A program made the translations under genes and the position numbers. From the NCBI RefSeq assembly GCF_003058085.1, contig NZ_QBUD01000006.1, positions 62,001 to 126,000 of the forward strand: a stretch of DNA of 64,000 bases, given 5' to 3'. Origin of the DNA: Yoonia sediminilitoris. Its GTDB lineage: Bacteria > Pseudomonadota > Alphaproteobacteria > Rhodobacterales > Rhodobacteraceae. Below the pieces are notes generated by a model. It was not told the DNA's origin. It made no database searches and saw nothing but the letters and a program-made list of their open reading frames with translations. Below, in pieces: positions 9,374-18,764 of this stretch. Within the stretch, counting starts at the first letter, position 1; each line of letters begins with the position of its first letter.

Positions 9374-9802
9374 ATGGCTGAGAATAAGACCCATTTCAAT
9401 GACGCATCGGTTGCTGGCTTCCTGCAAGCGGTCGCACACCCTGTGCGACGGGCAGATGCCTTGGCGCTGGACGCCATGTTCCGGCGCGTGTCCGGGTTTG
9501 AACCCAGGATGTTTGGCCCCACAATCGTGGGATACGGCCGCTATGCCTACACCTACGGTTCGGGCTACTCAGGCACCTGTCAGGCCACGGGGTTCAGCCC
9601 CAGAAAGGCGCATCAGGTTATCTATATCATGCCCGGCTATCAGGATTTCAGTCACATCCTGAAGCGTCTGGGCAAGCACAAGCTGGGCAAATCCTGCCTC
9701 TACATCAACAAGCTCGCTGATGTGGAGATGGCCGTGCTCGAAGAGTTGGTGGCAGCCGGATTGGCGGACCTTGGCAAGCGCTGGCTCGTGGAACCGACAT
9801 GA
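9374..9802 (+). CDS. DUF1801 domain protein
   Basis: A 142-residue cytoplasmic protein with the DUF1801 (YdhG-like) landmarks: LDAMFRRVSGFEPRMFGPTIVGYGRYAYTYGSGYSG, then a beta-rich half with IYIMPGYQDFSHILKRLGKHKLGKSCLYINKLADVEM. The fold resembles iron-chaperone frataxin-like proteins, but no function is established. The inner ATG (MAENKTH) was preferred over one nine codons upstream because of the purine-rich GCGGGGCGCGG before it. It lies 72 bp after nadE and about 100 bp before gltX on the same strand. Confidence 0.85.
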   Translation: MAENKTHFNDASVAGFLQAVAHPVRRADALALDAMFRRVSGFEPRMFGPTIVGYGRYAYTYGSGYSGTCQATGFSPRKAHQVIYIMPGYQDFSHILKRLGKHKLGKSCLYINKLADVEMAVLEELVAAGLADLGKRWLVEPT

Positions 9803-9900
9803 GTTCAGGATGAATGGGCACTGACCTTGGTGAGTCCAGCCACCAAAGATGGACAATCGCATGCAGTCGTGACAAAGCACCCCTAATCAGGAGACACGCC

Positions 9901-11220
9901 ATGACGACCACCAGATTCGCCCCTTCCCCGACAGGCTGGTTGCATATCGGCAACCTGCGTGCGGCCTTGTTCAACTATGCCATCGCCCGCCAGAATGGGG
10001 GCACCTTTATCCTGCGGATCGACGACACCGATCAGGAACGGTCGAAAGACGAATATATTCAGGGGATCAAGGATGATCTGACCTGGCTGGGTATGGATTG
10101 GGACCGGGTCGAACATCAGTCAAAACGTTTCGACCGTTATCAGGCCGCCAAACAGCGGCTAATCGACATGGGGCGACTATATGAGTGTTTCGAAACCCCC
10201 GTTGAACTGGACCTGAAGCGCAAAAAGCAGCTCAACATGGGCAAACCGCCGGTCTATGACCGGGCGGCGCTGTCGCTGTCGGACGAGGAAAAAGACAAAC
10301 TGCGCGCAGAACGCGGATCGCATTGGCGATTCAAGCTTGATCAGGAACGGATCGAATGGACAGACGGGATCATCGGCGACATCTCCATTGATGCGGCCTC
10401 GGTCAGCGACCCGGTCCTGTTCAAGAACGATGGGCAAATCTTGTATACACTGGCGTCTGTGGTGGATGACACCGAAATGGGTATCACCGATGTTGTGCGC
10501 GGGTCCGACCATGTCACAAACACGGCCACGCAAATCCAGATGATCATGGCACTGGGCGGCACTGTGCCCCGCTTCGCACACCATTCGTTGCTCACCGGCC
10601 CGCAGGGCGAGGCGCTGTCAAAACGGCTGGGGACATTGGCGCTGCGGGATCTGCGCAAAAGCGGAATCGCACCACAGGCGATCCTGTCGTTGATGGCCAG
10701 ATTAGGGTCGTCAGACCCGGTAGAACTACGGACAGACATCCGGGACGTTGTCGATAACTTCGACATATCAAAGTTCGGGTCGGCACCAACAAAGTTTGAC
10801 GCCGAAGACCTCAAACCCCTCACCGCCCGATACCTGGGGACGCTCAGCCACCAGGACGTGGCCGACGTTTTAACGTCGGCTGGGGTGCCGGATGCTTTGC
10901 ATGAACCCTTCTGGGAAGTCGTGCGCGACAATATCGGGACACTTGACGATGTTGCAGGCTGGTGGGCTCTCTTCCGCGACGGTGCAACGCCTCTGGTCGC
11001 TGAGGAAGACAAGGACTTTATTGCCAAAGCGTTGTTCCTGCTTGATAATCCGCCCTACAACCCGGACACATGGGCGCACTGGACGCAACTGGTAAAAGAA
11101 GAAACCGGGCGCAAGGGCAAAGCCCTGTTCATGCCGCTGCGCAAGGCTGTCACCGGGTTGGAACGTGGCCCGGAAATGGCAGACGTGATGCCGCTGCTGC
11201 AAACAAAGCCGCGTGTCTGA
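9901..11220 (+). CDS. gltX: glutamate-tRNA ligase
   Basis: Class I aminoacyl-tRNA synthetase of 439 residues charging tRNA-Glu (and possibly tRNA-Gln for later amidation). The first class I signature appears as PSPTGWLHIGNLRAALFNYA (HIGN in place of HIGH) and the KMSKS-type loop as EALSKRLG. FILRIDDTDQERSKDEY and DHVTNTATQIQM are standard family segments. Alphaproteobacteria often carry two GltX paralogues; this is the shorter type. The start follows CAGGAGA with good spacing; an in-frame ATG further upstream has none. Its end overlaps the next small gene by 8 bp. Confidence 0.95.
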   Translation: MTTTRFAPSPTGWLHIGNLRAALFNYAIARQNGGTFILRIDDTDQERSKDEYIQGIKDDLTWLGMDWDRVEHQSKRFDRYQAAKQRLIDMGRLYECFETPVELDLKRKKQLNMGKPPVYDRAALSLSDEEKDKLRAERGSHWRFKLDQERIEWTDGIIGDISIDAASVSDPVLFKNDGQILYTLASVVDDTEMGITDVVRGSDHVTNTATQIQMIMALGGTVPRFAHHSLLTGPQGEALSKRLGTLALRDLRKSGIAPQAILSLMARLGSSDPVELRTDIRDVVDNFDISKFGSAPTKFDAEDLKPLTARYLGTLSHQDVADVLTSAGVPDALHEPFWEVVRDNIGTLDDVAGWWALFRDGATPLVAEEDKDFIAKALFLLDNPPYNPDTWAHWTQLVKEETGRKGKALFMPLRKAVTGLERGPEMADVMPLLQTKPRV

Positions 11221-11521
11221 GTCTGGCAAACAAATAACCATTCGCCGCGAGCGCGGCTTTTTTGCGATCTTTCGCAAGCTGATTATCGATGTTGACGGCA
11301 CGCCTGTCCTGAAAATCAAGGCCGGCGAGGAACATGCAACCTGCCTGCCCTCAAATGCGTCTCGACTTTGGATGCGTTTGGGCGGACAGCGATCTGAACC
11401 TTTTGACCTTGATCAGGTGAAAGAGCGGGAGCAGCTCGTGATTTATATCATACCGCAAAGCTTTCAGGACATGCGCAAAAGTAAATCGATCCCCTTCGGG
11501 ATCAGGATTGAGCAGAGCTGA
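11213..11521 (+). CDS. hypothetical small protein between gltX and a MATE exporter
   Basis: A 102-residue protein, mixed alpha/beta, with no membrane segment or recognised domain. It begins with a basic stretch (KQITIRRERGFFAIFRKL) and contains a DVDGTPVLKIKAGEE hairpin. The tight packing (8-bp overlap with gltX, zero gap to the next ATG) supports a translated gene within an operon. Function unknown. Confidence 0.7.
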   Translation: MSESGKQITIRRERGFFAIFRKLIIDVDGTPVLKIKAGEEHATCLPSNASRLWMRLGGQRSEPFDLDQVKEREQLVIYIIPQSFQDMRKSKSIPFGIRIEQS

Positions 11522-12913
11522 ATGGTTGAACAGAAAGCCGTCTTTACCCAAGGAAACCTGTTTCGCCATATCACGGTGATGTCCGTGACCTCATCGGTCG
11601 GTTTGATGGCGATTTTCTTTGTGGATCTGGTGGACATGATTTTCATCTCCATGCTGGGCAAGGCCGAATTGGCCGCCGCCGTGGGGTACGCAGGCGCGGT
11701 TCTGTTCTTCACCACATCTTTCGGCATCGGCATGGCGATTGCCGCAGGCGCGCTCGTGGCCCGCGCATTGGGCGCAAATGACACCGATGAAGCCCGCCGT
11801 CGCGCGACCAACTCTTTGGTTTACGGCGTGGTATTTGGTGCCGTCTTTGCGGCTGTCGTCTGGTACAATCTGGATTTCCTTGTCAGTCTTTTAGGGGCGA
11901 CAGGCGAAACGCGCGGTCTCGCGGTCCATTACTTGCAGATTATCGTGCCCTCGCTGCCATTTCTGATGATCGGCATGATCGGCGGTGCCATCTTGCGGGC
12001 ACATGGCGATGCCCGCAGGGCCATGATGGCAACAATCTGGGGCGGCACCGTCAATGCCGTGCTTGATCCGATCCTGATCTTCGGGCTTGACTTGGAACTG
12101 ACCGGAGCCGCTTTGGCAAGCGTTGCCGCGCGGCTGACCATCGCCGGCGTGGCGCTGTTGCCACTGGTCCGCAACCACGGCGGCCTGGACAAGCCAAGCA
12201 TTGGCAGTCTGCATCTTGATCTGCGACCGATCCTTGCCATCGCCCTTCCAGCGATCCTGACCCAATTGGCAACCCCAATCGGGCAGGCCTATGTCACACG
12301 GGCAATGGCCGAATACGGGGAAGAGGCCGTCGCAGGCATGGCGATCATCGCGCGCATTACACCCGTTGGCTTTGGCATTATCTTTGCGCTGTCAGGTGCG
12401 ATCGGCCCGGTCATTGGCCAGAACGCCGGCGCGGGCCTGACAGACCGGGTCAGCCGTGCATTTCGCGACGGGATCATCTTTACCGCTTTGGTCGTGATCA
12501 TCGCGTCAACATTGTTCTTTCTTGCCCGACCGCTGCTGGCGTCGGTGTTCGAACTGGATGGCATCGCGCTGTCGCTGGTGTTCTTGTTCGCGGGTCCATT
12601 GTCATTGATGTTCTTCTTCAATGGGGTTTTGTTCGTTGCCAATGCCGCGTTCAACAACCTTGGCCGTCCCCTCTATTCAACAATCCTGAATTGGGGCCGG
12701 CACACATTGGGAACGATCCCCTTCGTCATGGTTGGCGCGGCGTGGTACGGGGCACCGGGCGTGTTGATTGGGCAATATGTCGGAGGTGCCGTCTTTGCTG
12801 TTCTCGCGCTGGTATTGGCCCGCCGCGTTCTGGCCGAACAAGGTCCACGCGATACTGTCGAACCGTTCGCGCGGCAGGCACGCCTGTTCAGTCTCTTTAA
12901 CCGCCGCCACTAG
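11522..12913 (+). CDS. MATE family multidrug exporter
   Basis: A 463-residue polytopic protein with about twelve membrane helices in two homologous halves, as in NorM/DinF-type sodium- or proton-coupled drug exporters. Family segments include DLVDMIFISMLGKAELAAAVGYAG in the first helix pair, GGAILRAHGDARRAMMATIWGGTVNAVLDPILIFGLDLELTGAALAS, and the matching GPVIGQNAGAG segment in the second half. The ATG directly follows the TGA of the previous small gene, so translation is probably coupled. Substrate unknown. Confidence 0.93.
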   Translation: MVEQKAVFTQGNLFRHITVMSVTSSVGLMAIFFVDLVDMIFISMLGKAELAAAVGYAGAVLFFTTSFGIGMAIAAGALVARALGANDTDEARRRATNSLVYGVVFGAVFAAVVWYNLDFLVSLLGATGETRGLAVHYLQIIVPSLPFLMIGMIGGAILRAHGDARRAMMATIWGGTVNAVLDPILIFGLDLELTGAALASVAARLTIAGVALLPLVRNHGGLDKPSIGSLHLDLRPILAIALPAILTQLATPIGQAYVTRAMAEYGEEAVAGMAIIARITPVGFGIIFALSGAIGPVIGQNAGAGLTDRVSRAFRDGIIFTALVVIIASTLFFLARPLLASVFELDGIALSLVFLFAGPLSLMFFFNGVLFVANAAFNNLGRPLYSTILNWGRHTLGTIPFVMVGAAWYGAPGVLIGQYVGGAVFAVLALVLARRVLAEQGPRDTVEPFARQARLFSLFNRRH

Positions 12914-12941
12914 GCGTTAGCAGAAACACCCCCGTCAGCTT

Positions 12942-13478
12942 TCATCCAAGCCGCTTGAGGTGATGATCAACCAAAGCCGTTTCCACAGCCGTCAGGCTTT
13001 GATGCCTTGGATAGCGGGGCGCGTCCCGATCATCCACAACCCCGGTTTCCCAGCCTGTCGTGGTGGAAAAGAAGTCCTCTACACCCTGTTCCCCGAACTG
13101 TTGCAGGAAACCTTGTGCAACAACGTCCAGGTAGCTTCGCAGGATCGGCTTTTTCTGCCCTTCTTCAGCCAGATTTTTCGGGCTGACCTGATAAATTGCG
13201 ACCGGTCCAGCATGATCAAGCGTGCCGGTAATGTCGTGGCGGTCATAGGCCGCCTCCCTTTCATCAAGGGCCGCCCAGTCGGCACCCGGTACATGGGCCA
13301 GAATACCGTCAATCGCGTAGTCCTCGGACCGCTCGACTGACAGAAAGGCCGCGTCATAGTGTGTGGATGTACGCCAGATCCGATGCCATCCGCCCAAGCG
13401 AACAGGGCGCGATGCCGCGTAATTATGGGTGGCCAGATTGACCAGACTGCCATAGCCGAAAAATGCAGGATCGTTCAT
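12942..13478 (-). CDS. gamma-glutamylcyclotransferase-like protein
   Basis: A 178-residue protein starting with the family signature FFGYGSLVN. WRTSTHYDAAFLSVER follows, and LDEREAAYDRHDI, whose glutamate is in the position of the GGCT catalytic residue. The family cyclises gamma-glutamyl compounds to 5-oxoproline; the exact substrate here is not determinable. The start codon overlaps the stop of the upstream ABC permease gene (ATGA), so it is the last gene of that operon. A longer frame upstream lies wholly within the permease gene and was not used. Confidence 0.82.
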   Translation of the reverse strand: MNDPAFFGYGSLVNLATHNYAASRPVRLGGWHRIWRTSTHYDAAFLSVERSEDYAIDGILAHVPGADWAALDEREAAYDRHDITGTLDHAGPVAIYQVSPKNLAEEGQKKPILRSYLDVVAQGFLQQFGEQGVEDFFSTTTGWETGVVDDRDAPRYPRHQSLTAVETALVDHHLKRLG

Positions 13479-15991
13479 TCGCGTGCCCTGAGTACTTGTG
13501 CCGGTTTTGCCGCCAATGGCCGCCATGCAAAGGCAAGCCCTGCCAGCAGTGATGCCATAACCCCGCCAAAGATAATCAGCAAGGCATTGGACCAGATGAC
13601 ACTGTAGTCGCTTTCCATGATAAAGGTCGACACAGCCCACCCACCCAGAATGCCCGCGCCCAGCGCCACGACGCCCGCAGCCAGCCCCAATAGCCCGGCA
13701 CGTAACGCAAAACTGGTCATGATCCGCCCGCGTGATGCCCCCAGCGTTTTCAGCACAGCCGATTCAAAAGTGCGCGCCCGCTCGCCTGCTGCTGCGGCCC
13801 CGATAAGGACAAGGAAACCCGTGACCAGAGTGATCAGCGCGCCATACCGGGTCGCAGCAGAAATACCGCCCACAAGTTCGATCACCTGATCAATTGCATC
13901 CCTGATCCGAATGGCCGTGATGTTGGGATAGGAGGTGGCCAGGTCACGCAGAATCTGCGCCTCGGCTTGTTCTTCTGCGTAGACAGTTGAAATCCAGCTA
14001 TGCGGCGCGCCTGCAAGGGCCGCTTCGTTCATTGCCAGAACAAAACCAATGCCTGCGTCTTCCCAGCTGACGTTGCGAAAGCTGGTGACTTTACCCGTGA
14101 TGTCGCGCCCCAACACATTGATCGTGAGCGTGTCGCCCAATTCCAGACCGATCTCTCGCGCCTCTTCCTCGGCAAAGCTGATTTGGGGTGGGCCGGTGTA
14201 GCCTTCTGGCCACCATGCCCCGCGTGTGACCTCTGTCCCCTTCGGCATCGCATCGGCATAGGTGATGCCCCTGTCGCCGCGAATAACCCAATGGCCGCCC
14301 GCCACCTCGGTTGCGGATTGGCCGTTGATCTGGGTGATGATGCCGCGCAGCATCGGGGCGGTATCGACCCGGCTGACGGCCTCATCGCCGTTCAGCCGAT
14401 CCATGAAACCGTCGATTTGGTCTGGCTGGATATCAACAAAGAAATAACTTGGTGCGACCTCTGGCAAGTCATCGGCAAAAGAGCTGCGCAGGTTTCCGTC
14501 AATCTGTCCAACCGCAGCCAGCACAGTCAGCCCGAGACCCAGCGACAGGACCACGGATGTCGCTTCGCCGCCGCGCGCACCAATCGACCCTAGCGCCAGC
14601 CGGAGCGCAGGACGACCACGCGCAGGTTTGCGAAATCGCCGTGCGATCCAGCGGATAATGACTGCAGCGACCACGAGAATTGCAAGTGATCCCGCAATCC
14701 CGCCCGCCGTCCACAATGTCAGGAAAACCGTGCCGGAAAACCAAATCGCCGCACCGATGAGCGCCGCAATGAGCACCGCAATCGCCACGAGGTACTTGGG
14801 GGCAGGCAGGCTGCTGGACCCGGCGAACGCGTCGCGAAACAGCGTGGCTGCGCGAATCTCCTCGGTCTTGGCCAAAGGCCAGAGCGTAAATACAAGCGCC
14901 GCCAGCAGCCCGTAAATCGCGGCCTCGACCAGCGGCATGGGGTAGATGGCAAAGGCCGCCGGGATGGGCAATTGCGCCTCGATCACCGGAGCGAAAAGCA
15001 CTGGCAGTCCGGCCCCAACGACCAAACCGATCATGATCCCCACAAGGGTCAGCACACCGACCTGCAAGAAGTAGGTCAAAAAGATCGTCTGGCGGGTTGC
15101 GCCAAGCGTTTTCAATGTCGCAATCACGCCGGTCTTGCCTGCCAGATATGACCGCACAGCGGCAGACACCCCCACCCCGCCGACAGCCAACCCGGACAGG
15201 CCAACCAGAATCAGAAACGCACCGATACGTTCCACGAATCGCGCGGCACCACCGGCCCCGCGACGGCTATCGCGCCAGCGCATCCCAGTGTCCCGAAATT
15301 GCGCCTCTGCGCTGGCTTCAAGCGCCTGCAGATCAGCGCCGGGCGGCAGGTCAAGCCTGTATTCGGTCGAGAAAAGCGTGCCCTCACTGATCAGTCCGGA
15401 ATTCGCCAGATCATCCGTCAGCACAATTGTCCGTGGCCCGAGGCCGAAACCACCGGCCGAATTGTCGGGATAGCGGTCAAGCACTGCGCGCAGGGTAAAA
15501 TCCTGCGTGCCAAGCCTGAAACTGTCGCCGGGGGTCAGGCCCAGCCGGTCGACCAGCACCCTTTCCATCACGGCGCCCTTGTCGGCCAATGCATCTGCCA
15601 TCGACATATCGGGGGAAAGCTGCACGGCGCCAATCAGCGGGTACGCATCATCCACCGCCCTGATCTGGGTCAAGCCGCGCTCGGCCTCGCCGTTTCGCTC
15701 AACGACGGCCATGGACCGAAAATCGACCGTTTCAGAATATTCGTCCGAAATGCCTTCGATCCACGCCAATTCGGCGTCGCGGGCAAAACGGTAGGTGAAT
15801 TCCACCTCTGCGTCGCCACCCAGAAGGGCAGCACCATCACGTTTCAACCCAGCCTCGATTCCTGCGCGTACGGTGCCGACAGCGGCAATCGCGGCGACAC
15901 CAAGGGCAAGACAAGCCAGAAAAACGCGAAAACCGCGCAAACCGCCGCGCAATTCGCGTAGGGCGAACCGTGATGCGATGCGCAAACTCAT
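13475..15991 (-). CDS. YbbP-type ABC transporter permease (FtsX-like)
   Basis: An 838-residue inner-membrane permease of the MacB/FtsX group. It has one N-terminal helix (FLACLALGVAAIAAVGTV), a large periplasmic MacB-core-like region, a three-helix FtsX block (about 255-390), two central helices, a second periplasmic domain, and a final FtsX block ending at FAWRPLAAKPAQVLR. Together with the preceding ATPase it matches the YbbAP pair, thought to handle lipid or lipoprotein-linked substrates in the envelope. Its start overlaps the ATPase stop by 4 bp. Confidence 0.92.
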   Translation of the reverse strand: MSLRIASRFALRELRGGLRGFRVFLACLALGVAAIAAVGTVRAGIEAGLKRDGAALLGGDAEVEFTYRFARDAELAWIEGISDEYSETVDFRSMAVVERNGEAERGLTQIRAVDDAYPLIGAVQLSPDMSMADALADKGAVMERVLVDRLGLTPGDSFRLGTQDFTLRAVLDRYPDNSAGGFGLGPRTIVLTDDLANSGLISEGTLFSTEYRLDLPPGADLQALEASAEAQFRDTGMRWRDSRRGAGGAARFVERIGAFLILVGLSGLAVGGVGVSAAVRSYLAGKTGVIATLKTLGATRQTIFLTYFLQVGVLTLVGIMIGLVVGAGLPVLFAPVIEAQLPIPAAFAIYPMPLVEAAIYGLLAALVFTLWPLAKTEEIRAATLFRDAFAGSSSLPAPKYLVAIAVLIAALIGAAIWFSGTVFLTLWTAGGIAGSLAILVVAAVIIRWIARRFRKPARGRPALRLALGSIGARGGEATSVVLSLGLGLTVLAAVGQIDGNLRSSFADDLPEVAPSYFFVDIQPDQIDGFMDRLNGDEAVSRVDTAPMLRGIITQINGQSATEVAGGHWVIRGDRGITYADAMPKGTEVTRGAWWPEGYTGPPQISFAEEEAREIGLELGDTLTINVLGRDITGKVTSFRNVSWEDAGIGFVLAMNEAALAGAPHSWISTVYAEEQAEAQILRDLATSYPNITAIRIRDAIDQVIELVGGISAATRYGALITLVTGFLVLIGAAAAGERARTFESAVLKTLGASRGRIMTSFALRAGLLGLAAGVVALGAGILGGWAVSTFIMESDYSVIWSNALLIIFGGVMASLLAGLAFAWRPLAAKPAQVLRARE

Positions 15992-16680
15992 TCTGCAGCC
16001 TGCGCCATGCCGGTGTCGACATGCCCGTCACGCAGGCGCACAATCCGGTCGCAACGCGCGGCGAGTTCCGCCGAGTGTGTCACCATGACCAATGTGGCAC
16101 CGTGCCTGCCGCGCAAATCGAACAGCAAATCCATGATGGCCTTGCCGTTGGTTTCATCCAGATTCCCCGTCGGTTCATCCGCCAACAGCAAACGCGGGCG
16201 CGGTGCCGATGCGCGCGCAAGGGCGACCCGCTGTTGTTCGCCACCGGACATCTGGCTGGGATAATGGTCAATGCGGTCGCCAAGGCCGACAGCACGTAAT
16301 TCCGCCTCTGCCCGGTCAAATGCGTCCTTTGCGCCGGCCAGTTCCAGCGGGGTTGCGACATTTTCCAACGCAGTCATTGTCGGGATAAGGTGGAAAGATT
16401 GGAACACCACCCCCATATTGTCCCTGCGAAAGCGGGCCAGCTGGTCCTCGTTCATTGCGGTCAGTTCCTGGTCCAAGGCCAGAATACTGCCCGACGATGC
16501 CTGTTCCAGCCCGCCCATCAGCATAAGGAGCGACGACTTGCCCGACCCACTTGGCCCGATGAGGCCCAATGTTTCCCCCGCCGCAACGGTCAGCGAGATG
16601 TCATGCAGGATGTCGACACGGCCCGCATTGCCATCAAGCGACAGGCTGGCATCAGTGATTGTCAAAACGGGGTCGGTCAT
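15988..16680 (-). CDS. YbbA-type ABC transporter ATP-binding protein
   Basis: A 230-residue ATPase of the LolD/MacB subfamily. Walker A is GPSGSGKS (42-49), the signature is MSGGEQQR, Walker B is LLLADEPT, and the H-loop lies in MVTHSAEL. The start MTDPVLTITD was chosen over an upstream extension that lacks homology and would overlap the divergent esterase. Its ATG and the ATG of that esterase share two base pairs on opposite strands. It forms an operon with the permease and the GGCT-like gene. Confidence 0.93.
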   Translation of the reverse strand: MTDPVLTITDASLSLDGNAGRVDILHDISLTVAAGETLGLIGPSGSGKSSLLMLMGGLEQASSGSILALDQELTAMNEDQLARFRRDNMGVVFQSFHLIPTMTALENVATPLELAGAKDAFDRAEAELRAVGLGDRIDHYPSQMSGGEQQRVALARASAPRPRLLLADEPTGNLDETNGKAIMDLLFDLRGRHGATLVMVTHSAELAARCDRIVRLRDGHVDTGMAQAAE

Positions 16681-17356
16681 GAAGCGTGCCTTTTTCGGGG
16701 TCGGTTCAACTGGATATGGGGCAATTCGCGCCCTGCGCAACCTGACAACGGCGGTTTTGCTAACAACTGGTGCGGCACAGGCGGATTCCCTCACGATTGC
16801 AGCACTGGGTGACAGTCTGACGGCAGGGTATGGTCTGCCACAGGGCGAAGGGCTGGTACCCCAGCTTCAAGAGTGGCTGGACGCACAGGGCGCGCAGGTG
16901 CGCATCATCAATGCAGGCGTCTCTGGTGATACGACAGCGGGCGGTTTGTCGCGGGTTGACTGGACGCTCACGCCGGACGTTGATGCGATGATCGTGACGC
17001 TTGGCGGCAACGACTATTTGCGCGGAATTGACCCGGCGGTGAGCAGGGCCAATCTGGACGGGATCCTGGCCAAGGGCCAAGCAGCCGGGGTCGACATGCT
17101 GCTGGTCGGCGTGAACGCCGGGTCAAACTATGGGCCGGATTATCAGGTCGCTTTCGAAGCGATGTACGAAGAACTAGCCGCGGAATATGATGTGCCGCTC
17201 TACCCGGGTTTCTTTGACGGGCTGCGTGCTGCGGCCGGATCGCTGGACGGGATTTCGGCATACATGCAAGCGGATGGGATTCACCCGAACAAGGCTGGCG
17301 TTGCACAAATCGTGCAGGATCTCGGGCCAGCGGTTCTTTCCCTGATCAGGGGCTGA
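16679..17356 (+). CDS. tesA: TesA-like periplasmic GDSL esterase/lysophospholipase
   Basis: A 225-residue SGNH hydrolase exported by an N-terminal signal (LTTAVLLTTGAAQA). It contains all SGNH blocks: GDSLTAGYG with nucleophile Ser46, the Gly of NAGVSGDT, GGND, and the Asp-His pair in DGIHPN. TesA-type enzymes hydrolyse acyl thioesters and lysophospholipids in the periplasm. The divergent neighbours are the YbbAP-like ABC genes, the same arrangement as tesA-ybbA-ybbP in enterobacteria, which suggests a shared envelope-lipid role. A terminator follows. Confidence 0.92.
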   Translation: MKRAFFGVGSTGYGAIRALRNLTTAVLLTTGAAQADSLTIAALGDSLTAGYGLPQGEGLVPQLQEWLDAQGAQVRIINAGVSGDTTAGGLSRVDWTLTPDVDAMIVTLGGNDYLRGIDPAVSRANLDGILAKGQAAGVDMLLVGVNAGSNYGPDYQVAFEAMYEELAAEYDVPLYPGFFDGLRAAAGSLDGISAYMQADGIHPNKAGVAQIVQDLGPAVLSLIRG

Positions 17357-17421
17357 CGCAAAATCGTCTGGCGTGCGCTGGAACGCCAAATAACAGCTGG
17401 CTTGAAATTGAATTGAAACGC

Positions 17422-17449
17422 AAAAGGGCGCCTTGGCAGGCGCCCTTTT
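17422..17449. terminator. bidirectional rho-independent terminator
   Basis: Perfect stem GGGCGCC / GGCGCCC with a 6-nt loop TTGGCA is flanked by AAAA on the left and TTTT on the right. It can therefore end both the forward tesA transcript and the reverse csp transcript. Confidence 0.85.
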
Positions 17450-17543
17450 CGCAAAACTCCGTATCAACCATGAAAACAGGGCCGCCTATTGCGGCGCTGA
17501 TCGCGGTTTGTGCAAATCCAGAATACCGGGCTTTGCGAAACCT

Positions 17544-17753
17544 TCAGTCGGCCAAAGTCAGGTTGATCGCGCTTTCGCGACCGTCGCGTCCTGCTTCAAT
17601 ATCGAAATTGACTTTCTGATCGTCCTTGAGACCCGTCATGCCTGACCGCTCAACGGCAGAAATATGAACGAAAACGTCCTTTGATCCGCCATCAGGTGCG
17701 ATAAAGCCGTAGCCTTTTGTGGTGTTGAACCATTTGACAGTGCCTGAAGCCAT
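17544..17753 (-). CDS. cold-shock domain protein (first copy)
   Basis: A 69-residue CspA-family RNA/ssDNA-binding protein covering one cold-shock domain. RNP1 is KGYGFIAP and RNP2 is VFVHISAVE. Such proteins melt mRNA secondary structure and act as RNA chaperones. It is about 80 percent identical to the second copy 240 bp upstream on the same strand, but separated from it by a terminator, so the two are probably transcribed independently. Confidence 0.94.
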   Translation of the reverse strand: MASGTVKWFNTTKGYGFIAPDGGSKDVFVHISAVERSGMTGLKDDQKVNFDIEAGRDGRESAINLTLAD

Positions 17754-17923
17754 GTCCTTGTCTTCCTTTTTTAGTGTCCGCTCGCGGGAGTGCAGCGGGG
17801 TGGCTCGTCAAACTTGGATCGATTGACTGGGCCTGAAAAGGTAAACAGTGGTCGATAGATTAACGTCGCGTCGTCAGCATGCCAAGAATGGCAACAAAAT
17901 CAAGAAAATTGCAGAATTGTGAT

Positions 17924-17945
17924 AAAAAACGGCGCCAAAGCGCCG
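17924..17945 (-). terminator. rho-independent terminator of the second csp gene
   Basis: Stem CGGCGC / GCGCCG with loop CAAA is followed on the reverse strand by six T residues. Confidence 0.85.
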
Positions 17946-17952
17946 CTTGAAC

Positions 17953-17978
17953 GCGGTGTGCATAAAAATGCGCACCGC
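17953..17978 (-). other. 3' UTR hairpin of the second csp gene
   Basis: An 11-bp stem, GCGGTGTGCAT / ATGCGCACCGC with one wobble pair and loop AAAA, lies between the csp stop codon and the terminator. It would be transcribed in the csp mRNA and may protect its 3' end. Confidence 0.6.
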
Positions 17979-17996
17979 TTCGATTAAGAATTGCCC

Positions 17997-18203
17997 TTAG
18001 GCGAGTGCGATATTCACTGCTGATTCGCGACCATCACGGCCAGCTTCGACGTCAAAAGTGACCTTTTGATCATCGGCCAGACCTGTCAGGCCGGAACGCT
18101 CAACAGCTGAGATATGAACGAATACGTCCTTGCTGCCGCCTTCAGGGGCGATGAAGCCGAAGCCTTTAGTTGCGTTGAACCATTTCACGGTGCCATTAGC
18201 CAT
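17997..18203 (-). CDS. cold-shock domain protein (second copy)
   Basis: A 68-residue single cold-shock-domain protein with RNP1 KGFGFIAP and RNP2 VFVHISAVE. Compared with its paralogue downstream it differs mainly in the last third ([20 protein letters not shown]). Its 3' UTR carries two hairpins, one of them a terminator. The upstream leader may contain a cold-responsive structure, but none is obvious by eye. Confidence 0.94.
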   Translation of the reverse strand: MANGTVKWFNATKGFGFIAPEGGSKDVFVHISAVERSGLTGLADDQKVTFDVEAGRDGRESAVNIALA

Positions 18204-18424
18204 CGTGTTTTCCTTTGTTTTAGATGCTACCCGCGTGAATGCGGCAGCCTGGCGTAGTCAGATCAAAATCGAGAGACTGTAGCCGTAAGGGAAAACAGTG
18301 GGTCGAGTTGGATAACGTCTGCAACTCCCACTTGGGGCCTCTGGCTTAAGAATGCAAGGTAAATCGTTGTATACAAGCCAGGGGATGGATTGAAATCCAT
18401 CTTACGGCCTTGCGCTGTTCCGCC

Positions 18425-18628
18425 TTACCAGTGCGGGGGTCGCTGGTCCGACAGAGGGACTGTACCCCCTGCGTCCAGTTCACGCGATGCTTCGCGTTCC
18501 ATCAGAATGGCCAGCCTGCGGGTGACCAATGCAAGTTCGGTTTCCTGCCGCGCGACGATATCCGACAATTCGTCGACCGTGCGTGTCAGATGGGCGATTT
18601 GTTCTTCCAGATCAATCATGCTTGCCAT
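18425..18628 (-). CDS. slyX: SlyX family protein
   Basis: A 67-residue, almost entirely helical protein with a heptad pattern (LEEQIAHLTRTVDELSDIVARQETELALVTRRLAIL), ending in the typical PPHW/PPHY tail. SlyX proteins are small coiled coils of unknown function. The start may be the first ATG or the one three codons later (MIDLEEQ). It is divergent from hisS. Confidence 0.85.
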   Translation of the reverse strand: MASMIDLEEQIAHLTRTVDELSDIVARQETELALVTRRLAILMEREASRELDAGGTVPLSDQRPPHW

Positions 18629-18764
18629 GGCGGTTCTTTATATGGATTGAGGGGCTTCGAAAAGGGCAGAGGTCCGTGCAGGCCACGTTGATCGACCGGA
18701 CGCATTGCCCCTGTGCCACAGGCGCGCTAAACGGCCCCAGAAGATGCAACCGGCAGGACAACTC

